Source: Pseudomonadota bacterium (lineage in GTDB: Bacteria; Pseudomonadota; Gammaproteobacteria; Burkholderiales; Burkholderiaceae). From it: 12,361 nt of DNA. This document shows positions 1-5,289 of this stretch, piece by piece. The position numbers and the translations under genes are program-made. The notes beneath the pieces are model-generated. The model did not search any database. It worked only from the letters and a program-made list of their open reading frames with translations, and was not told the origin of the DNA. Location of the stretch: assembly GCA_021778935.1 (NCBI GenBank), contig JAJYBQ010000045.1, positions 1-12,361 of the forward strand. Reading direction: 5' to 3'. How positions within the stretch are numbered: the stretch's first letter is position 1; every line of letters starts with the position of its first letter.

Positions 1-1058
1 TCGGCCGACGGCGCGTCGGAAACGTAGAGCAGATCGTGGTCGCGCATCGGAAAGGTTTCCGCGGCGAACAGGACCGCCGGATCGCGCAGGTCGAACTCGA
101 AGATCGTCGGAACCTTGCCATCGACGGGCGGCACCCCGCGCAACTCCGACGGCAGGCTCTCGGGATCGGAAAATCGGAATATGAATACTGCGGAAGGATT
201 GCCCCGGCTGTCGTCGATGCCGCCCGCCCGCGCAATCGCCTGCGCAAGACTGATACCGCTGGATTGGAAGTCGATCTCACGGTTCCCGCCGGTGGCGCCG
301 AGGACGATGAATCGCCACGGCCGGGTAATGGCGGCGACCACGTCGCCGGCGCGCAGCGGAATGTTCTGGCGCGGGTCCCGCAGGATGTCCTGGAACGGCA
401 TGACCATCACTCGCCCACCGCGGGAAAGCTGGATCGAGACCTGATCGATGGGTTGGGTCACGCCGCCCGCAAGCGCAATGGCGCGCAACAGCCGCACGCC
501 GCCCGAATTCAGCGGCACCTCCCGGCTGTGCGCCACGTTGCCCACCACGGTGATGTTCCGGGTGTTGTTGGTCGTCCGTGCGACAAGGACTTGAATCGGC
601 CGGGGAGCGCCGGAAAGCCGGTGCGCGATATCCACCTCGATCTGCTCGACGGAGCGATCGGCAACGTGAATTCTTCCGACGAATGGTTCGATCACGTCGC
701 CGGCATTGTCGACCGTCTGCGCCGGCAGATTGACCACCGCGGGCGATCCACCCGCGGTGAACAGGGTCGCGGGCGATGCGTTCCAGATTGCGACGGTCAG
801 GACGTCTCCCGGGCCCACTACCGGACCGACGGAAACCGGACCTGCCGCGAGCGACGAAAAATGAGGGGTCCGCGCCCGCAAGGCAATCGCATGCGCAGTC
901 GGGTAATCGACTTTGACGAGTTCAATGCCGTGCGACGCGACCAAGGTGCCGGGGAGCACCTTGATGTTGATCGCATCCGGGCCGGTCTCGGCAATGAAAT
1001 CGGAGCATCCGCCAAGCAACAGGATCGAGGCGGCCGTCGCAAGGAGAATCCGGAGCAT
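1..1058 (-). CDS. Outer-membrane polysaccharide export lipoprotein (BexD/CtrA/Wza type), 3' end beyond the window
   Basis: Proteins of this family form the outer-membrane channel through which capsule or exopolysaccharide leaves the cell. The reading frame is open from the ATG at 1058 to the window edge, giving 352 residues without a stop. Residues 1-18 are a short lipoprotein signal ending in LLLGGC, so Cys18 is the likely lipidated residue. The poly-export domain starts near the VGPGDVLTV motif (residues 81-89). Two SLBB-like segments follow, around 166-245 (ITVVGNV start) and 249-347 (the RFIVLGATG start and LLYVSDAP end). The wording of the second segment recalls the capsule exporters BexD, CtrA and VexA more than E. 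coli Wza. Only a short C-terminal tail should be missing. No strong ribosome site precedes the ATG, but no other in-frame ATG lies just upstream. It follows the CDF gene by 57 bases on the same strand. Whether it belongs to a capsule or an exopolysaccharide cluster must be decided from sequence to the left. Confidence 0.9.
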   Translation of the reverse strand, partial: MLRILLATAASILLLGGCSDFIAETGPDAINIKVLPGTLVASHGIELVKVDYPTAHAIALRARTPHFSSLAAGPVSVGPVVGPGDVLTVAIWNASPATLFTAGGSPAVVNLPAQTVDNAGDVIEPFVGRIHVADRSVEQIEVDIAHRLSGAPRPIQVLVARTTNNTRNITVVGNVAHSREVPLNSGGVRLLRAIALAGGVTQPIDQVSIQLSRGGRVMVMPFQDILRDPRQNIPLRAGDVVAAITRPWRFIVLGATGGNREIDFQSSGISLAQAIARAGGIDDSRGNPSAVFIFRFSDPESLPSELRGVPPVDGKVPTIFEFDLRDPAVLFAAETFPMRDHDLLYVSDAPSA

Positions 1059-1093
1059 GGTATCGAGGAATGAAACAGATCGAGGCGCGGCCC

Positions 1094-1099
1094 ATTCTA
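1094..1099 (-). promoter_or_regulatory. Possible -10 element for the polysaccharide export gene
   Basis: The minus strand reads TAGAAT here, five of six matches to the sigma-70 -10 consensus, 35 bases upstream of the export-gene ATG and inside the short gap after the CDF gene. No convincing -35 hexamer is seen 16-18 bases upstream. If real, it would give the polysaccharide gene a transcript separate from the metal pump. The call is weak because a hexamer match alone is common. Confidence 0.25.
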
Positions 1100-1115
1100 C
1101 GCAGGTCGCCCCGGC

Positions 1116-2102
1116 TCACGCCGCCGGCTGGAGGGCGCACGCGTGCTCCGTCGTCCCCATCTCGACCTGCAACGTGCTGTGCGCGATCGAGAAGCGCGTG
1201 CGCAGGCCTTCGGCGATTTCGTCGAGCACCATATCGCCGGGATGGCCGGCCGGCATCACGAGGTGCACCGTAAGGGCGTTCTCAGTGGTGCTCATGCCCC
1301 AGATGTGCAAGTCGTGAACGTCGGTCACGCCCGGCCTGCTGCGCAAAAATGCCGACACCGCATCGCGATCGATGCCCGCCGGCACCGCGGACAGGATCAA
1401 CCGCATCGATTCGCGCAGCAGTCCCCAGGTGCCGGCGAGGATCAGGATCACGATCCCGAGGCTCACCACCGGATCGATCCAGTACCAGGCGGTCTTCATG
1501 ATCACCAAGCCCGCGGCAACCACTCCCAGCGAGAGCGCCGCATCGCCCGCCATGTGCAGATAGGCGCCGCGCACGTTGATATCGGCCTTGCTACCGCGCT
1601 GGAAGAGCCACGCCGAAATGCCGTTGACAAGAATCCCCGCGGCCGCAACCAGGGTCACCGTCAGGCCCGACACCGGCGGCGGCGCGAGCATGCGCCGCGC
1701 CGCCTCCCAGGCAATCCCCCCGCAGGTGAGCAGCAGCAGCATGGCATTGGCAAGCGCCGCCAGGATCGAACTGCTTCGCAAGCCGTAGGTAAACCGGGGG
1801 CTGGGCGCACGCCTGGCCAGGATCGACGCCGCAAGCGCCAGCGCCAGACCGAGCACGTCTGCAAGGTTGTGCCCGGCATCGGCCATCAGTGCCGTCGAGT
1901 TGGCCGCGACGCCGTATGCGAACTGCGCCACCACGAACGATGCGTTGAGGGCGATCGCAACCCGAAAGGCCGTCGACTGCCGGTCCGGATCGCCATGGTG
2001 ATGACGTCCGCCGTGGTTACAACCATGATGGGTTTGCGGAGACCCGACCCCTTCCGCGCCATGGCCGGGATCCAGGTCATTCGTCGCGTCGCCGGCCATC
2101 AT
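1116..2102 (-). CDS. Cation diffusion facilitator, zinc-type (CzcD/ZitB-like) efflux protein
   Basis: This is a 328-residue inner-membrane proton-coupled exporter that moves divalent cations, most likely Zn2+ and perhaps Cd2+ or Co2+, from cytoplasm to periplasm. The N-terminus before the first helix is His-rich (HHGCNHGG and RHHHGD, residues 25-38), a usual cytoplasmic metal-binding tail. Membrane segment 2 carries HNLAD (H78, D82) and segment 5 carries HMAGD (H183, D187), the His-Asp pair set typical of zinc-transporting members rather than the DxxxD of YiiP. A C-terminal cytoplasmic domain begins near residue 240 and includes VHDLHIWGM (262-270). The frame runs 28 codons further upstream, but a GGAGGGGG ribosome site at 2111-2104 points to the paired ATGs at 2102 and 2099. 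The second has the better spacing, so the start is uncertain by one codon. It is transcribed away from the sensor-DmeF pair. The family is certain; the exact substrate is inferred. Confidence 0.93.
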   Translation of the reverse strand: MMAGDATNDLDPGHGAEGVGSPQTHHGCNHGGRHHHGDPDRQSTAFRVAIALNASFVVAQFAYGVAANSTALMADAGHNLADVLGLALALAASILARRAPSPRFTYGLRSSSILAALANAMLLLLTCGGIAWEAARRMLAPPPVSGLTVTLVAAAGILVNGISAWLFQRGSKADINVRGAYLHMAGDAALSLGVVAAGLVIMKTAWYWIDPVVSLGIVILILAGTWGLLRESMRLILSAVPAGIDRDAVSAFLRSRPGVTDVHDLHIWGMSTTENALTVHLVMPAGHPGDMVLDEIAEGLRTRFSIAHSTLQVEMGTTEHACALQPAA

Positions 2103-2103
2103 T

Positions 2104-2111
2104 CCCCCTCC
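2104..2111 (-). promoter_or_regulatory. Ribosome binding site that fixes the CDF start
   Basis: The minus strand reads GGAGGGGG immediately before AATGATG. The core GGAGG leaves 4 bases to the first ATG (2102) and 7 to the second (2099). It rules in these starts over the ATG at 2186, whose extra 28 codons (Arg/Pro-rich) look unlike a CDF N-terminus. Confidence 0.75.
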
Positions 2112-2222
2112 GGTTGGGGCCCGGCACCGTGTCGGATTCCGCCGTGCGGGAGGTTCGACGCCCGCAGGCCGCCGGGCATTGCCCATGTCTCGTGTTTCGC
2201 TCGTACTTCATCAGGCATTCCA

Positions 2223-2228
2223 TAAAAT
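2223..2228 (+). promoter_or_regulatory. Possible -10 element in the divergent control region
   Basis: TAAAAT (five of six to consensus) sits in the only AT-rich patch of the 278-base gap between the divergent CDF and sensor genes. No good -35 is visible at the usual distance. It could drive a plus-strand transcript running through the 2265 reading frame into the sensor gene, or be a chance match. The same patch read on the minus strand (TTGCAATTTTATGG) could instead contribute to the CDF promoter. Confidence 0.2.
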
Positions 2229-2264
2229 TGCAACCGGCAATCCCGCCACCCGCCCGGACGGCCC

Positions 2265-2340
2265 ATGGATCCCCTCACGATTTTCGGCTTGGTCGCGGTG
2301 ACCGCGATGCTCCTTTTCTACGCATGCGAAGTGGCGACAA
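2265..2340 (+). pseudogene. Possible 5' relic of a small membrane-protein gene
   Basis: From the ATG at 2265 the frame encodes MDPLTIFGLVAVTAMLLFYA followed by CEVATK. This is a tidy amphiphilic start and a single hydrophobic segment that looks like the N-terminus of small conserved proteobacterial membrane proteins, from memory usually about 65-70 residues. After about residue 22-25 the resemblance stops, and the frame runs out of phase into the sensor gene until 2537, where the codons are clearly those of the other frame. I see no clear ribosome site. It may be a decayed fragment left by a rearrangement, or a short real peptide upstream of the sensor. The boundary given is where the recognisable part ends. 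Confidence 0.35.
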
Positions 2341-2361
2341 AAGCGGCAACCGATCGATCTC

Positions 2362-2380
2362 TGATAGGATACCCCCCTAT
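2362..2380 (+). promoter_or_regulatory. RcnR/FrmR-type operator overlapping an extended -10, abutting the sensor start codon
   Basis: Bases 2369-2380 read ATACCCCCCTAT: a run of six C flanked by ATA and TAT, complementary to each other. A wider imperfect dyad, ATAGG to CCTAT, spans 2364-2380. Operators of the CsoR/RcnR/FrmR family are known to be G/C tracts of this kind flanked by short A/T inverted repeats, so this is the expected target of the sensor encoded next door. TGATAGGAT at 2362-2370 fits an extended -10 (TGn plus TAGGAT), which would start transcription near 2377, inside the operator. Bound apo-sensor would block RNA polymerase directly. The operator ends at the base before the ATG (2381), leaving no room for a usual ribosome site apart from AGGA at 2366-2369, 11 bases from the ATG. 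Confidence 0.7.
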
Positions 2381-2653
2381 ATGTCCCACACCGTTCACCA
2401 GAAGAAAAAGCTGTTGGCCCGGGTCCGTCGCATCCGCGGCCAGGTCGAAGCCATCGAACGGGCGTTGGAAGAGGAATCCGGCTGCGAGACGGTCATGCAC
2501 CGGATCGCCGGGGTTCGGGGGGCCGTCAACGGCCTGATGAACGAAGTGCTCGAAGATCACGTGCGCACGCATCTGGTCGATGCCGGAGGCGAATCCGGCG
2601 CGGAGGATGCGCGGGAACAGCTGATCGACGTGCTTCGCAGCTACATCAAGTGA
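2381..2653 (+). CDS. RcnR/FrmR-family metal-responsive repressor (Ni/Co-type ligand set)
   Basis: This is a 90-residue all-alpha repressor of the CsoR/RcnR family, which binds a G/C-tract operator when metal-free and lets go on metal binding. The start gives MSHTVHQKKK, and the whole chain matches E. coli RcnR in length with no gaps. The residues at the four RcnR nickel/cobalt ligand positions are all present: His3, Cys35, His60 and His64. FrmR, the formaldehyde sensor, instead has Pro2 and Glu64, so metal sensing is the better call. Hallmarks include RVRRIRGQVEAIERAL (14-29) and IAGVRGAVNGLM (42-53). The frame is open upstream to 2114, but the family length and the operator right before this ATG favour 2381. 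The next gene, a DmeF-like exporter, starts 22 bases after the stop, so the pair is equivalent to the dmeRF units of other proteobacteria. It probably represses itself and the exporter. Confidence 0.9.
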   Translation: MSHTVHQKKKLLARVRRIRGQVEAIERALEEESGCETVMHRIAGVRGAVNGLMNEVLEDHVRTHLVDAGGESGAEDAREQLIDVLRSYIK

Positions 2654-2675
2654 GCGCGTCGGGGAGGATGAGGTC

Positions 2676-3656
2676 ATGACCGAAGCGGCCACCGCAGCAC
2701 CGGGGAGCCACGGGCACGTCTTTCTTGCCGCCGACCACGAGGCGAGCGAACGGCGCACCTGGGCCGTGATCGCCCTGTGCGGGGCGATGATGTTCGCGGA
2801 AATCGCCGGCGGTTTGCTCTTCGGATCGATTGCGCTGGTTGCCGACGGTCTGCACATGAGCACCCATGCCGGGGCCCTGCTGCTGGCGGCATTGGCCTAC
2901 CGCTATGCCCGCAATCACGCAAACGATCCCCGATTCTCCTTCGGCACCGGCAAGATGGGGGATCTCGCGGGGTTCACGAGCGCGATCATCCTCGCGATGA
3001 TCGCCCTGTTGATCGGGTACGAATCCATTCTTCGCCTGCTTCGGCCCGTGCAGATTCATTTTGCCCAAGCCATCCCCATCGCCTTCGCCGGCCTGGCGGT
3101 GAACATCGGAAGCGCCTGGATTCTCAGCCGCGGCGGCCACCATCACCACCCGGGACACGATCATGACCACGACGACGACCATGACCACCATCGCCATGAT
3201 CACGATCATGGACCGGAACACGCTAGCGCAGCCCACCGCGACAACAACATGCGCGCCGCCATCATTCACGTCGCGGCCGATGCGGCGGTATCCATTCTCG
3301 TGATCGTCGGACTGGTCCTGGCGCGCACGTTCGGGTGGCTATGGATGGATCCGCTGGCGGGGATCATCGGCGCGACGGTCATCGCAAGCTGGTCGTACGG
3401 GCTGATCCGGGACACCGGCGCGATCCTCCTCGACATGACCCCCGACCCGTGGCTCGCCGAAAACCTCCGCGCAACGGTCGAATCCGGAGGCGATCGCGTA
3501 ACCGATCTGCACTTGTGGCGCGTCGGCCCCGGCCACGTTGCCGCCATCCTCCGCGTGGAGACCGACGAAGCCCGCGACGCCGAGTTCTATCGCGCCATGC
3601 TCGACCGCTTTCGCGTTCTGTCGCACGTGACCGTCGAGGTCGCGCCGGCGAAATAG
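2676..3656 (+). CDS. dmeF: DmeF-type CDF cobalt/nickel efflux protein
   Basis: This is a 326-residue inner-membrane CDF exporter. DmeF proteins confer cobalt, and often nickel, resistance by proton-driven export to the periplasm. It opens with a DmeF-like stretch (SHGHVFLAADHEASERRTW, 11-29). Membrane segment 2 carries HMSTH (H60, H64) and segment 5 HVAAD (H198, D202), a three-His one-Asp site that differs from the zinc-type CDF at 1116-2102. The loop between segments 4 and 5 is a dense His/Asp tract (about 155-180, starting HHHHPGHDHDHD), a likely metal-gathering loop. FSFGTGKMGDLAGF (88-101) is a further family signature. The C-terminal domain is short, with TDLHLWRVGPGH (276-287). GGAGG at 2663-2667 lies 8 bases before the ATG. 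It is cotranscribed with the sensor gene 22 bases upstream and converges on the cus operon. Cobalt/nickel as substrate is inferred from the family and the sensor's ligand set. Confidence 0.92.
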   Translation: MTEAATAAPGSHGHVFLAADHEASERRTWAVIALCGAMMFAEIAGGLLFGSIALVADGLHMSTHAGALLLAALAYRYARNHANDPRFSFGTGKMGDLAGFTSAIILAMIALLIGYESILRLLRPVQIHFAQAIPIAFAGLAVNIGSAWILSRGGHHHHPGHDHDHDDDHDHHRHDHDHGPEHASAAHRDNNMRAAIIHVAADAAVSILVIVGLVLARTFGWLWMDPLAGIIGATVIASWSYGLIRDTGAILLDMTPDPWLAENLRATVESGGDRVTDLHLWRVGPGHVAAILRVETDEARDAEFYRAMLDRFRVLSHVTVEVAPAK

Positions 3657-3806
3657 GTCCACGACGGCAGCGCCGACGATCTTGCACCGGAACGAGGGGC
3701 ATCAAGCCGACCCGCATTTGCGGTCGACCTTGAAGCGCTCCCGGCGGACGCGGTGTCCGCGTGCATCGAACGGTTCGGCACTGCACGGCATCGCATTGGC
3801 CGCAAT

Positions 3807-3835
3807 TCCCCGGGGAGGCCGCGCGGCCGAAGGGG
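3807..3835. terminator. Paired palindromes in the convergent gap, possible two-way stop
   Basis: The 265-base gap between dmeF and cusC, which converge, contains two abutting perfect palindromes: TCCCCGGGGA (3807-3816) and GGCCGCGCGGCC (3817-3828). A GGGG follows at 3832-3835 that could pair with CCCC at 3808-3811 in an imperfect stem. Neither side has the T run of a classic intrinsic terminator, so this is only a structural candidate. I see no gene in the rest of 3657-3921. Confidence 0.25.
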
Positions 3836-3921
3836 TACTTGCGTCGTCAGACTCCGCGGCAGATATCCCCGGGTTCCGGCAGCCATCTACAAGGGATTGC
3901 GCGCAGACGACCCGCTCGGCG

Positions 3922-5289
3922 TCAAAGCCGTGCCGCGGCGAGTGCATCGACATCGGCGGCGCGTTGGGCTGCGTCGAGGCGCAAGTCCAGGATCGCCTCC
4001 TGCGCCTGGATACGCAGCCGTTCGATCCGTACCGGTTCGTCGCTCGGCGCCTCGTTCTGCGCCACGTCGGTGCGGGCGAAGGCGGCCATGCGCCGCAGGC
4101 GGGGAAGCAGTTCGGTTTCATAGAGACCGATCCGGCGCATGTCGCCGTCGAGCAGCATCAGATCGGCAACGAGGTCGGCGGCGATGCCGAGCCGCCGGCT
4201 GCGCAGCTGCGCCCGGGTCTGACGCAGCCAATCGCGGCTCTGGCGGATGGCCGCATCGATGCCCTGGTATGCCGCGATCGGAAACATGATTCCGGCCCCC
4301 GGGCTTTGCATGACACCGTCCAGGCTGGCGGCGAGGGAAAGGGTGAAGTCCGGGAGATAGTCCAGGCGGGCGCGCTCGATATCGAACCGGTCGGCGCGGA
4401 TCTCGCGGCGCAACGCGGCGAGATCCGGGTTGCGCCGCACCGCTTGCGCCAGGATCCGGCCCATGCCGCTCCGCCACGCAGGATGGCGCGGGAACCGATC
4501 GGGTACGCCCAGCGTCCGCCGTACCGGGCGGCCGAGGATCCGGTTGAGGTCCGCGCGATCGGCGGGCAACCGGGCGGTCACGACAACGATCCGGGCACGC
4601 AGTTCGGTTCGTTCATCCTCGGTCGACAGTGCGGTCGTTGCCGACGTCGCCCCGGTTTCGACGCGTGCCCGGACGAAGGCGTCGAGCTCGTCGAGCAGGC
4701 GCTCGTCCTGTCGCAGGAGGCCAAGCATCTCGGTGTCCGCGGCCAGCTTGTACCAGGCGTCGAGCGCGTCCCGGCGCACGGCAAACTGCGCACGGCGGTA
4801 GTTCCAGCCTGCCGCATAGGCTCGTTGCAGGGCAGCGCGCGCCTGCGTGAGCGGTTTGATCGGCCACTCGATGGGTGCGCTGGACATGTTGGCGAGCTGG
4901 AGCATCGAGTTGGCCGCGCTCGTTGCGCCGTTCTGGAGGCCGATGGTCGCGCCGAGCATGGGTACGGTCGGCTCGGTTCCCTGCTGCGGAATCTCCTCGA
5001 TGGCGGCGCGCCACTGCCAGTACGCCGCTTCGATATCGGGACTCTCGATCAGAGCCCGGGCGACCAGCTGCCGCGGCGTCGGAACGGCCGGCAGACGCGG
5101 AGGATGGCGCTGCGGCGGCGACGACGCGAACGGCCGGCCCGCCGCGTCGGCCTGTTGCCGCAGTGCCGTTTCTCCCTGCGGAGAAAACGTGCAGCCCGCC
5201 GTCACGACAAGCGCGATCACTGCGGCCGCCGCGGCAGGCGCAAGCAGGCTGCGTCCGTCCCCGGTCCGGTTCAACGCTTTGGTCGTCAT
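3922..5289 (-). CDS. cusC: TolC/CusC-family outer-membrane efflux lipoprotein
   Basis: This is the 455-residue outer-membrane channel of the tripartite Cu(I)/Ag(I) efflux pump, carrying metal from CusA/CusB out of the cell. Residues 1-33 form a signal (Ala-rich core, VIALVVTAGC) with Cys33 as the likely lipidated residue, as in CusC and OprM. The first OEP repeat begins at LVARALIESPDIEAAY (75-90). The second begins around ILAQAVRRNPDLAALRREI (279-297), the usual duplicated layout, and YLPDF (311-315) is a common signature. Sequence similarity to E. coli CusC is weak by eye, and the name rests largely on gene order. The ATG (5289) overlaps the cusA stop as ATGA, so translation is probably coupled to cusA. 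The open frame extends upstream to 5730, but that part is a shadow of cusA. It is the last gene of the operon and ends facing dmeF. Confidence 0.9.
   Translation of the reverse strand: MTTKALNRTGDGRSLLAPAAAAAVIALVVTAGCTFSPQGETALRQQADAAGRPFASSPPQRHPPRLPAVPTPRQLVARALIESPDIEAAYWQWRAAIEEIPQQGTEPTVPMLGATIGLQNGATSAANSMLQLANMSSAPIEWPIKPLTQARAALQRAYAAGWNYRRAQFAVRRDALDAWYKLAADTEMLGLLRQDERLLDELDAFVRARVETGATSATTALSTEDERTELRARIVVVTARLPADRADLNRILGRPVRRTLGVPDRFPRHPAWRSGMGRILAQAVRRNPDLAALRREIRADRFDIERARLDYLPDFTLSLAASLDGVMQSPGAGIMFPIAAYQGIDAAIRQSRDWLRQTRAQLRSRRLGIAADLVADLMLLDGDMRRIGLYETELLPRLRRMAAFARTDVAQNEAPSDEPVRIERLRIQAQEAILDLRLDAAQRAADVDALAAARL

Noticed and set aside
36..1073. Plus-strand open frame of 345 codons at the left end
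   Set aside because: It is the shadow of the minus-strand polysaccharide export gene, which has a lipoprotein signal and recognisable export motifs over the same bases.
1143..2225. Plus-strand open frame of 360 codons opposite the CDF gene
   Set aside because: The minus strand encodes an intact CDF with conserved metal-site motifs; the plus-strand product has no recognisable feature.
2114..2380. Upstream in-frame extension of the sensor gene
   Set aside because: It would nearly double a family that is about 90 residues long, and it would put the operator inside the coding region.
2646..3269. Minus-strand frame opposite dmeF with a Val/Met-rich stretch
   Set aside because: The Val/Met run is the reverse reading of the His/Asp-rich loop of DmeF, so its membrane-like look is an artefact.
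4239..4247. Nine-base match to the tRNA-end repeat (TCTGGCGGA)
   Set aside because: It lies inside the intact cusC coding region, so it is most likely chance and not an attachment site.
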